The notes under the pieces: generated by a model
What the model was told of the DNA's origin: nothing
Database searches by the model: none
What the model saw: the letters and a program-made list of their open reading frames with translations, nothing else
Shown here: in pieces, positions 52,085-62,732 of the stretch
Numbering within the stretch: position 1 is the first letter of the stretch
How the letters are laid out: every line of letters starts with the position of its first letter
Translations under genes and position numbers: made by a program
Origin: Torymus aiolomorphi
Lineage: Eukaryota > Arthropoda > Insecta > Hymenoptera > Torymidae
DNA: 64,000 nt
Direction: 5' to 3'
Assembly: GCA_036365515.1 (NCBI GenBank)
Contig: CM070873.1
Location: 69,065,529-69,129,528 of the forward strand

Positions 52085-52755
52085 GCACTATCATATACCA
52101 CAAAAATATTAAAATTTTATAAAAAATAAAACAAAAATTTTATCCAGTTAATTTACCATAAAATTCTCGGCAAAAGAAATTGACTCCCACCAACATAGCC
52201 CAGCGCTATAACTCATCTTCGGGCGTAGACTCGCAAGCTTGCATAAATTGGCAAAAAAAAATTTTCGTGTCCCCGCAAGCGGGCTGCGGATTTATGCCTC
52301 GGGAAATTTCCGGCCGGCAGCTGAGCGCCCGAGACAACGGAATTAAGAGCGCAGGCGTACGCAAAATAATTCACCTCCCTTTACGTAATAAGTTTTTACC
52401 GGCGATAACCAGGGCGCGGGGAGGAGACGGCTAAGTGCGGCGCGCGTGTGCGCGGAAATTATAGTGCACTTCGGCCGACGCGAAATTTACCTATTTGCTT
52501 GGGAAAACTCCTCTGTCGAAGGATTATATGGCGATCGATCGTTGCGAAAGAGAGTATAGCACCGCTAATTTATATTTGCCTGCTCGAGTTTCTTTCGACG
52601 TGAGACACGATGGGGTGGGTGGAAAAATTTAATCGCCGTTGTGCTCGGGTTCCCGCGATATTTATTGCGGGGTGCTATACTTAATTTTTATATTTTATTT
52701 GATATTATTTCAATAAGAGTGTATTTTGATTAATATAAATTAATCAACAACATAA
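52085..52755. other. Non-coding stretch with one CpG-rich island
   Basis: The island flips near 52420. An 84-codon frame (52180-52434) spans the CpG core and is probably accidental. Confidence 0.5.
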
Positions 52756-52760
52756 GCTAT

Positions 52761-52967
52761 ATTGTTACAAATTTCCTGAAATTTAAGATAAATACTGTAA
52801 TAAAACTTCAAAATTTTTATTAAATTTCAGTTAAATTTAATAGAAATTTGCATTTGCATTTTATTGCAAATTTGCATTAATATTGCATTAAATTTAACTA
52901 AAATTTAGTAAAAATTTTGAAGTTTTATTACAGAATTCATCTTAAATTTCAGTAAATTTTTAACAGT
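52761..52967. mobile_element. AT-rich hairpin MITE
   Basis: A left arm (about 52761-52850) with CTGAAATTTAAGAT and CTGTAATAAAACTTC pairs with the right arm (to about 52967), with about one mismatch in ten. The centre repeats TTTGCATT. It is a diverged, non-coding inverted repeat of about 207 bp. Confidence 0.7.
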
Positions 52968-53036
52968 TATTACATTTACATTGGGCAAACACAAATCAAA
53001 GAAAACAACAAAAAATTCATATATAATATATAAAAA

Positions 53037-53194
53037 TAGGCATGGTGTGGTTTGTGCACATAAGAATTATGCACATATTTATTGTGCACACTTTAGCATT
53101 GGTGTATATCTATATCTATGTGTATACTCCAATGCTAAAGTGTGCACAATAAATATGTGCATAATTCTTATGTGCACAAACCACACCATGCCTA
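53037..53194. mobile_element. Near-perfect 158-bp hairpin
   Basis: Arms of about 70 bp pair without mismatch for the outer 66 bp; one mismatch follows near the loop. The ends read TAGGCATGG and CCATGCCTA, so a TA target duplication with ends GGCATGG is possible. Interior TTGTGCACA or TGTGCACAA motifs recur. It is either a very young MITE or a long-hairpin RNA source. The lack of mismatches distinguishes it from the diverged neighbour at 52761-52967. Confidence 0.8.
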
Positions 53195-55098
53195 AAAATA
53201 TGCTAAATATAAAGTTAAAGTTAGAGAAAGATGGATTTTTGTAAAATCTACGCTTATACATAAAATAAATTATTTTGTTAAATATCACACAATGTCAAAT
53301 TAAAAAACATTCTACATCAATTCTCATATAATTCACAAATTTAAATCATTAAACAAAATGCACATTAAAATCCCATTACTCTCCGTCAAATCCACCCAAA
53401 ACCAATCGCAATCCTCCCTTTTGGCCAAACTCCGCGGCAAACACAACCGCGAGCACCTCACACTAAACTACGATGACGACGACGACAACGCGCAACTTCG
53501 CCGCTAAAGCCGCAACGAGCGCCCGCGTCGCCAAATTGTCACCGTTGCAAAGTCCGCTCCTTACTCACATAGCGCACGAGCGGTTACATACCCCCTTCTA
53601 TATATATCCACCGTACGCATACGTTTGCGCATGCAAATCGAAAGGAAACCGAAGACGCATCGATTGCGCGCGCGCGCGCGGCGTTTAAGTGTCAAGTTCC
53701 CGGCGCGCTAATGTAATTGCGGGGGAGTAGCGTGCATGCGGAGCACCATGGGAGAAGCGAGAGAGAGAGAGATAGAAGGCTAATTAGCCGCGGATCTCGT
53801 TATGGCTCCTCAAAGAGGCTTCTGATATTACATCTGCGATGGAGAGAACTAGAGAGAGAAAGAGAGAGTCTGAGAGACTCTCGGCGAGGTTTGGCTGCGC
53901 GAAGGAGTCTTTTCTCGAGGAGCGCGCATGACGTTTCGCGGTTTCCAAGGCTGTGAGGTTTCGGAGACGATGATTATGTGCAGGGAGGATGGATGAGTGA
54001 AGTATTGTGCTTGTGAATCAATTATTGTATGGCTTTCATATAAGATTGTATTAGTATTCCTTTGTTACAGTTGAATAGCATTGAGGTAAAGAAGTCTTTT
54101 CTTATAGGCGTATGATCTTATATTCTTATTATTAGTAATAATAATTTTATAAATAATTGTTTTATTTTTGGTCTAGTTAAAGTTCTAAAATATTTACAAG
54201 AAAGTAGCCGAATTGCGAGTAATCGAACTACATATTTATTTCTCTACACATTCTATATACACTGAATATATAAGTATACAATATTTTTGTTTATCAAAAA
54301 TATCGTTATTTCTCAATTCAAGTATATATATTTTCCTCCTTACAACACTGTCTATTCCTCTTACACGCGTACAATTATTCAACCTCATTATATACGCTGC
54401 GGTTTCGAACTCATACATAATTTTACTTGATTAGACGTACTTTCATATTCGATTATATTATACGATCTCATGCAAATGGTGGGAGGGCCGTTTTTATATA
54501 GAAACCTAATGCCCGCCGGTAAGTTAGTGCGATTAAACACGAGCGCGGGGCGAGCCCGCGGAGAACAAGCGCGTGGGTGGTTTAATTTGCATTTTATGCA
54601 AGCGCGGGGGAGCGGGAGAAACGGGGAAAGAAGAAGGAGAATCCCTTTCACGAGCGCCCTGGTGGTGGTAGTGGTGGTATGTCTGCCCGCTGCAAGATTA
54701 CAACTCGGTGTTATACAGCCGCGGCCTAATTAGTTCGGTCGGCACGTCACGAGAACGGATCGCTTCCAATGATAATTGCAGCCCGTAAAGCCGGTCGGTA
54801 TACTGCGTCAAATAAAGAACTGTGTGACGTGGGATTCGCCGTGAAACAAATGTAATAGTTATTGCGAGTGTTTACTCGTAATGTGGAGATGTACAGCATT
54901 TTGTCAAAAATGAGCCTAAATTATGTATTCTTTCTTTCTTTATTCGGCATCGTCATTATATTTGAAATAACCGCTGTTCTCGCTAATTATTGAACTCTCA
55001 ACACACTTAATTATAATTCGACTGTTATACATATAGTTAAAACAATTTCCATCAAACAGAAGCACCATCGCGCGGTTTAACAAAAATCATCTTCTATA
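53195..55098. other. Non-coding stretch with two CpG-rich islands
   Basis: Islands flip near 53690 and 54470. The first has short GA runs (53758-53772, 53850-53870) on its G-rich side. No exon is supported. Confidence 0.5.
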
Positions 55099-55100
55099 TA

Positions 55101-55353
55101 CTCTCTAAAGTTGAATTAGTGAAAATTGCTCCACCATTTCAATTAGTAGAAAAAACTACCAATTTATTAGTGAATATTCACTATTTCATTAGTGGTTTTT
55201 TAAAAACTACTAATTAAATTAGTAAAAACTACTAATCAAAATAGTAGTTTTAATAAACTACTAAATGAAATAGTGAATATTCACTAATAAATTAGAAGTT
55301 TTTTCTACTAATTGAAATGGTGGAGCAATTTTCACTAATTCAACTTTAGAGAG
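55101..55353. mobile_element. Palindromic TA-flanked MITE
   Basis: This 253-bp element has ends CTCTCTAAAGTTGAATTAGT and its complement, with TA on both sides (55099-55100 and 55354-55355). Nearly the full length folds into one hairpin with few mismatches. The interior consists of repeated AATTAGT and ACTAATT units. It is non-coding and probably young. Confidence 0.85.
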
Positions 55354-56349
55354 TACATTTTCACTATTTCTCAAGCGATAGTTGCGAAGATAGCGACTGT
55401 TATCGAGCAAGGGAGCCGTGTGTGTGTGCGAGCAATACAAAGCAAGCGCCGGGAGAGAGCCGTTGAGGGCGTAAGTATAGTGGGGCGCGCCGGCAGCGGC
55501 AAGCCGTGCTTGCGCGGAGCAATGGACCCCCCTCGGCTTTTTCCGCATGTCTGACTTTGGAAATTTTTTTTTCCGTCGCAGCTACTTTTCGTCTGCTGCG
55601 GATGGGAGTTGCAGCGATGAGTCGTTGGTTTTGTCGACGATGATTTTTTAGAGGAAGGGTTTTGTCGAAACGATGGGAGGTGTTGTAAGCGAGCTGTAAT
55701 CTGCATTTTTTTATTGTATTGATTTAAAGGGAAAAAGGTGATTTCAAAGGCTATATGGACTTTCGAAGGCTTACTAACATAATCCTAATGGCTTTTTAAT
55801 GTAAAGCGATAAAAATTTGCGATAGAAGTTTTAGGACACAAGGGGACTACGTTTCCTTACAACTTTTCTATTTCTTTATAAGTATGAAGAATAGTATTTC
55901 TTATGAATACATTCAAGTCTGAAAAGTATATAAATGATATAACGGATCTATTCTTGATTCTAACTTAGTTCTAAGATTAAATGTGCTGTTTAAATTTGAA
56001 GTATTCGTCCCGTTAAGAATTAACAGTTAAACTATTTTAGAAAATTCTAAGAATACTTCAGCTTCAAACCCATTTAAAAATTATTACAAACTTCAGTACT
56101 ATTATAAATTTTGTCACCCAACTAATCACGAAAAATGGCAACACACTTTCTCCTAAATCTTCTTCCCCAACTATAACTACTGTACCAAAAAACTTCATAA
56201 AAAACGAATCAAAAACCGCTTGATTCGCATTCTACCACCACTCTGCGCACCCCTTCTCCTCCTTAATCCCTCATAACCACATCCTCCTCCTCCCTCCAGC
56301 CATCTCATCCTCGCCCGCTCAAAAGTACATAAACAAAGCTCGCGCGTCT

Positions 56350-56351
<2 letters not shown>

Positions 56352-56432
<81 letters not shown>
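56352..56432. repeat. (CT)n microsatellite, 81 bases
   Basis: An uninterrupted CT tract. It pairs in inverted orientation with the (GA)n tract at 56540-56611, so the two could form a long stem with a loop of about 107 bases. Confidence 0.97.
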
Positions 56433-56434
<2 letters not shown>

Positions 56435-56533
56435 GTTGAAATATGACGAGCATCCACGCAGCATCAGCAGCGGCAGCAGCAGCCTCGTTATCGATCGGTC
56501 TTGGCGCGCGCAAGGAGGCAAATGAGAGAGAGC

Positions 56534-56539
<6 letters not shown>

Positions 56540-56611
<72 letters not shown>
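56540..56611. repeat. (GA)n microsatellite, 72 bases
   Basis: An uninterrupted AG tract, complementary to the CT tract upstream. A shorter GA tract follows at 56753-56776. Confidence 0.97.
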
Positions 56612-56615
<4 letters not shown>

Positions 56616-58309
56616 GGGCGAGCGACACAAAGCTCGCGCGCGCGCTCCTTTCTCGGTCCATCCGTCTATATACGCGCGTTTAGGGCTCCGCTGCCTGCCT
56701 GCCTGCCTGCACCGGCGTGCGCGCAATCGATATCCGCGCAGCCCCTGGACCGAAAGAGAGAGAGAGAGAGAGAGAGGGCAGACACCCTCGAGCGTTTTCA
56801 GCCGTATCGCCTCCGTGGCATCGTACTGCTCTGCTACAAGGGGGGTGGAGAGGTAGGAGGGTGGGTGGTTGTACCCCCCTGCGTGCATTTTCGAATTTTC
56901 GGAACGGGAGAATGGATGTTGAGAGAAAGAGAGATGACGATCGTGAGTGTGGGGCTTTTTTTGGATGCGCGATGGCGTTTTTATATGGGGGGAGAGGAGT
57001 GTGCGTGCGGAGTTACGGGATCGATATTTTGTTGATCGGAGTTGGTTGGGATATATACAGTTGGGGGCGAGAGGGATTGACGAGATGGGGTTTACGCGCG
57101 AGGATTACGTGCGAGGGAGATTTGGACTGTAGATATTTGGGTTAATTTTAGATTGGGTGATTCTTTTAAAAGATTGAAGCTCGGTGGTCAATTTATCATT
57201 GCTATCGAGAGTGCGTGTATACCGCGGTTGAGGGAATAAATGAATTTGGGGAGTACGATAGTGAATGAGAATAATATGTATATATGGTTAGTTATAGAAC
57301 GGAGATGTTTAATAAGAAATTGTTTTTTGAGATTGGTAAAACGAAAATCTTTTAAATTTTAAAAAGTGTATTATTTTAAATAATTTGTATGAAAAAATTA
57401 ATAACGTTGTTTTACTATGCATCATGTTATATTGAAAAGTGGCTAAATAACAAATATAAATACTTTGATATATAAACCGTCATCAATTTTATGATAATAG
57501 ATTTAGCAAAAATAGTTGATTTTGAATCACCAATTAGCTAGATTTAATTATTGGTAAAGTTGTCAATTGTAGAAATTGCAAATTACAATAGGTTTAAAAG
57601 TATGAAATACAAAATGTCAGTGAGGTTTAGCTTTCATAAAATAGCAAACCAGATTATTTAATGAGCTTACGTTTTACGCTAGTTTTCCGTTTGGTTTTGT
57701 ATTTAGCTTATTGCAATGAACACGATGGTCCCGAAAATCCGATTACCGTTTATTCCTCTGCGGCTTCCATTTAAAACAAACAATTTTAACGTTCCTGAAT
57801 ATAATATACCAAAAGTGACTGTCTGGTTCATTTGGAATATTTGAAGAGAGAAAATAAAAGCAGATCTGCATTAAAGATTTCTCAATTAGCCGCAATACTG
57901 TAATAATGGGATTTTATATTACGCGATGGTAATGCAATATTATTATTTAAATATACAAAAGCCCACATCGAGTTTTCATACAAGAGAAAATACACGTTTG
58001 ATGAAAATCGACAAAATTAACAATTCAAAATAACAATTATTGTAAATATTTACGGCATAAAATAATGCTTTGACAAGTACCATTTAAATAAATAAAAAGC
58101 TGCATAACGTTAAAATGAAAGGCGTCTACAATACTACGTTCAAATGTTTACTTACTCCGAACCTTAAAAGCTTGTAACTATACAATAAATAAAAAAAAAA
58201 TTAATATGAAAAATTTAACGGTGAAATGCATAACGCGCTTCCTAAAAATTCTGCTTGCACACAAAAAGAGCATCTAAGACGCGCGACAAAGAAGCAGACA
58301 GCGAAGCCA

Positions 58310-58312
<3 letters not shown>

Positions 58313-58401
<89 letters not shown>
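58313..58401. repeat. (GA)n microsatellite, 89 bases
   Basis: An uninterrupted AG tract, the longest of this type in the window. It precedes a CpG-rich core. Confidence 0.97.
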
Positions 58402-58403
<2 letters not shown>

Positions 58404-59139
58404 CGCAGACAAGAGCGAGACGCTGGCGCGCGTGCGAGAGTGCGAAGAAAGCCGAGCGGAGGGAAAACCCGACGGGGGGAAAGGCCTTTTAATTTTGCAC
58501 GTACGACGGATTGCTCGAGTTCTTCCCCGCCGCCGTCGGGAAAGGAGTTAATGGGCTGCATTACTCCGCGGGGATGGTTATGCAATTACACGCGGCGGCC
58601 AGCTACTGCATTTTCCACGCAGACTTCTTATTCCCTGGCTTTATGCGTTTTTCAGCACGGACGTCACTCTATACCTTTTCTCGTGTAACAGGTTTTCCGC
58701 ACGCGGAAAATCTCTAGTCTCTATAGCGGACTGACCATGCAGTGGCTGGTTCCGTGGATCGTGGGATTTTTGTTAGCGGATTTTCAACGATGGTGTGATT
58801 TATGTTTTGTGAAAAATCGTTTATGCCTGATTATGTGTAAAAAGTAAATTTAGTGCTCACTTCGTGTACACAATTGGAAGTTACAACTATTTTTAACGCA
58901 AAGTTTTTTTTGTATAAATTTTTTTGTTTAATGCATTTTTTCTAGATAATTGGAATGCTTTATAAACCAATAATATTTACACTGTAAATCATTTTTAGAT
59001 ATTTATTGAAACTTGCAAAGTTTGACTAATTTTATAATAATTATAAATTTTTAAACCTTTATTTTAGTCAATCCATCTAGCGGTATTATTGGTCGATATT
59101 TGATAAACAGATTTTTCATCAAAAACGTATTTATTATTC

Positions 59140-59500
59140 TTTCTAAGTTTTCCGAGCGTTTAATAATGCATTGCTATTAATCCGATGATTTCTAAATTCG
59201 AATCCCGCGCGTAGATTGCTTCTTCACTTGTCCAATAGGTGGCTACGCCTGGCCGCCGGGACAGCACGTAGTAGAAAACGACGGGCCTCGGCTATAAGAG
59301 AACGGCGCGCGCACCAAGAATTCGTGCCTTAAACTAATGAGTAAGGAAAATATGTGGCTTTGGTAACGCTTTGCTATGCTTAAAGTTTATACTAAGCGAA
59401 CCTATTTTTGAAGGAGTACAGGTCGTCCCGTGGCAGCCCGAACTACTTTTTCGGGTAGCCTGGTGAAGCGATCTACCCCTATTATTGTTTGTTAATAATA
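59140..59500 (+). mobile_element. Possible tRNA-derived SINE
   Basis: A B-box-like TTCGAATCCCGCGCG (59199-59213) is followed by about 270 bases of unique, GC-richer body. That body ends in a hairpin (CCCGAACTACTTTTTCGGG) and then an AT-rich tail. This order of tRNA head, body and AT-rich tail suits a SINE. The A-box and anticodon arm are not clear, and I see no second copy in the window. Confidence 0.35.
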
Positions 59501-59925
59501 TATTATTAATGTTAAAATTGTCGATTTTTTTTCAGAGTATTGTTCGAAACTGCAAATTTATCGTTTAATCGTAATCGTAAATAAGTATCTGAAATTTATT
59601 TACATCGTAAATGTGTACACAATTATTTTATTAATTGAAGTAAAAAGGTAATATAAACTAATAAAATATACTGATAGCATATGTGATAATTTTCATTAGA
59701 TATAAAGTTATTTTCATACCATTATAATTATTTTATATAATATTTTAAAGTATTGAAGGACTTACTAAAATTTATTTATTTATATATTAAAAACCAGATG
59801 TAAGTACATAAATGTGAAAACTCCTACAATGGTAAAACATTTACGTATACGTAGATCCCGTGCAACAAAAGAAGTATAATATACAATAAAACAAAAAATA
59901 AAAATGTATATGTGTGTATACAAAA
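59501..59925. other. AT-rich stretch, no feature recognised
   Basis: Low-complexity AT-rich DNA next to the large palindrome. No gene. Confidence 0.5.
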
Positions 59926-62732
59926 AATATAAAACTTTCTACGAAAGTATAAAATAAGGCAAGTATAGACTTTTTTTCTGTATAATCTAAAATGGTAATA
60001 ATTTTTTTCATGACTGTACAAATCATAATATTGTTAATCTCGAAAACAACTGTATGACTGTTTCCAGAAATGTATTAAAATTTGTTCATCCTTCTATACA
60101 AATTAAACACAAGAAAGTACTGAAATCAATTTATTATAGTCAAGTACCCATAAGTTAACTTAACTGACATAATAAAACTTTTCGTACCAACTCAAAAATA
60201 TTCAGCAGCGGGCATAAAGTACTACTTAAGGCCCAAGAGGCGTAATAGCTCACATACAGTTCCTACAAAATTTTATAGAACCTACACACTTTACGCCCGT
60301 GTGGGCAAAAATTATTTTAATTATATACTTAACTATCTTTTACTTCTTCGAGTAAATGTATGCTGAACCAATTACATGTAAGTACATTCAAATTGTTCAT
60401 TGTAAATCAAACAAACGAAAGTTGTGAAATCAATTACCGATAGTCAAGTAATGCAAACAACTCTCCGAAACAACTGTATGACTACTCTCAGAAATGTATT
60501 CAAATTTTTTCATTTTTCTATAAAAATTAAACACAAGAAAGTACTGAAATCAATTTATTGTAGTCAAGTACCCATAAGTTAACTTGACTGACATAATAGA
60601 ACTTTTCGTACCTTGTGTGTAAAATTACATTTTACGCCCATATTGTAACTTCAAAAATATTCAGCCAGCGGGCATAAAGTATTACTTAACGCCTAAGATA
60701 CTTAATAGCTCACATACTCCAACAAAACCATATAACCTACTTACTTTACGCCCGTGTGGGTGAAAATTATTTTATAACTATTATGCCTTCTTTTCATTTC
60801 TAAAATTCATAAGAATTTTTTCAGATATTTACCAAAAGTCAAAGCCTATATAAAAAAATTACATAGTTACGAACACATCCCTATTTTTCATTATACTTTC
60901 TCAATTTTCAACTTTCTATAATGTTGCGCATCTTGGGAGGACAAGAGAAGTCTAGAGCGCTGCCCTAGCAGGGGTGGTCCTCCGATCTCCCACACATACT
61001 TGGCGGGCCCGACGGTTTGCAGTTCAAGGTGTAGACATGGTCATTTTCATATAAATATTCATATGTTTAAAGATCAGATAAAATGTATAAATGGGTTGTA
61101 TCTACATATTAAATACTGATCACTCTGTTTTTAAAAAGAAATTGCAAACCTGCGTGAAAATATCATATGAGATCTCATATGAGAATATCGGACATCAGAT
61201 CTCATATGAGAATACCGGACATCAGATCACATATGAGATTTCATATGATATCCCATAATATATAAAATTGCAGATAATATGAGATCTGATGCCTGAAATA
61301 CATGAGATCTTATACGATATTTCCACACGGGAAAAGGATAAAAAATAGGTGGCTTACAAAATGGTTAATAAAATCTAAAGCACTTTTGAGTAAACTATAA
61401 ATTTACATGCATTTCTTATCTCATTCCCGCTTAAAAAAGACGGACACAAGGAAAACTATTTTGGGTAATGAAAGTAAATCATGAGATTCTGCACATGTAT
61501 GGATATTATATTTAAGCGGTATCAATTAAAAATTAGAGCCAATGTTATTATTTATAGTGGGCTTATAGATATAAGCATTGTTAATCAATTTATGCAAAAA
61601 TTTAGTATTCTACATTTACAAAGCCCACCGGTAAACTGCAAACCGTCGGGCCCGCCAAGTATGTGTGGGAGATCGGAGGACCACCCCTGCTAGGGCAGCG
61701 CTCTAGACTTCTCTTGTCCTCCCAAGATGCGCAACATTATAGAAAGTTGAAAATTGAGAAAGTATAATGAAAAATAGGGATGTGTTCGTAACTATGTAAT
61801 TTTTTTATATAGGCTTTGACTTTTGGTAAATATCTGAAAAAATTCTTATGAATTTTAGAAATGAAAAGAAGGCATAATAGTTATAAAATAATTTTCACCC
61901 ACACGGGCGTAAAGTAAGTAGGTTATATGGTTTTGTTGGAGTATGTGAGCTATTAAGTATCTTAGGCGTTAAGTAATACTTTATGCCCGCTGGCTGAATA
62001 TTTTTGAAGTTACAATATGGGCGTAAAATGTAATTTTACACACAAGGTACGAAAAGTTCTATTATGTCAGTCAAGTTAACTTATGGGTACTTGACTACAA
62101 TAAATTGATTTCAGTACTTTCTTGTGTTTAATTTTTATAGAAAAATGAAAAAATTTGAATACATTTCTGAGAGTAGTCATACAGTTGTTTCGGAGAGTTG
62201 TTTGCATTACTTGACTATCGGTAATTGATTTCACAACTTTCGTTTGTTTGATTTACAATGAACAATTTGAATGTACTTACATGTAATTGGTTCAGCATAC
62301 ATTTACTCGAAGAAGTAAAAGATAGTTAAGTATATAATTAAAATAATTTTTGCCCACACGGGCGTAAAGTGTGTAGGTTCTATAAAATTTTGTAGGAACT
62401 GTATGTGAGCTATTACGCCTCTTGGGCCTTAAGTAGTACTTTATGCCCGCTGCTGAATATTTTTGAGTTGGTACGAAAAGTTTTATTATGTCAGTTAAGT
62501 TAACTTATGGGTACTTGACTATAATAAATTGATTTCAGTACTTTCTTGTGTTTAATTTGTATAGAAGGATGAACAAATTTTAATACATTTCTGGAAACAG
62601 TCATACAGTTGTTTTCGAGATTAACAATATTATGATTTGTACAGTCATGAAAAAAATTATTACCATTTTAGATTATACAGAAAAAAAGTCTATACTTGCC
62701 TTATTTTATACTTTCGTAGAAAGTTTTATATT
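59926..62732. repeat. 2.8 kb inverted repeat with 1,099-bp arms
   Basis: The left arm (59926-61024) and right arm (61634-62732) are reverse complements. Paired positions sum to 122,658 at both the outer and inner ends, so there is no net insertion or deletion. I saw no mismatch in the many segments compared by eye. The inner 110 bp of each arm is GC-rich and unlike the rest. The outer part consists of diverged repeat units of about 430 bp (for example 60040-60210 and 60460-60620). The 609-bp spacer carries its own repeats. No open frame above about 65 codons lies in the arms. It may be a recent inverted duplication, a palindrome homogenised by gene conversion, a large non-autonomous element or an assembly artefact. 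Confidence 0.9.
61150..61330. repeat. CATATGAGATCTCATATG repeat block in the palindrome spacer
   Basis: Self-complementary CATATGAGATCTCATATG units alternate with CGGACATCAGAT segments, and the whole block is roughly inverted about its centre. Left end: GTGAAAATATCATATGAGATC. Right end: the complement of GTGGAAATATCGTATAAGATC. It is probably a small MITE that lies only in the spacer. Confidence 0.65.

Larger units (their letters stand above)
55356..59139. other. Non-coding stretch with microsatellites and CpG-rich islands
   Basis: Flips lie near 55480, 56740 and, less clearly, 58500. The 56620-56720 core contains TGCC tandem units. From 57270 to 58210 the DNA is AT-rich and mostly unique. 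The 57650-57990 part is repeat-free and could be a conserved non-coding element. No exon is supported. Confidence 0.5.

Noticed and set aside
56319..56888. 189-codon minus-strand frame and its plus-strand partner of 137 codons
   Set aside because: Both are mostly serine-leucine or arginine-glutamate runs from the (CT)n and (GA)n tracts. No splice or start context.
58226..58585. Open frames across the 89-base GA tract
   Set aside because: Simple-repeat translation in all frames. No homology outside the tract.
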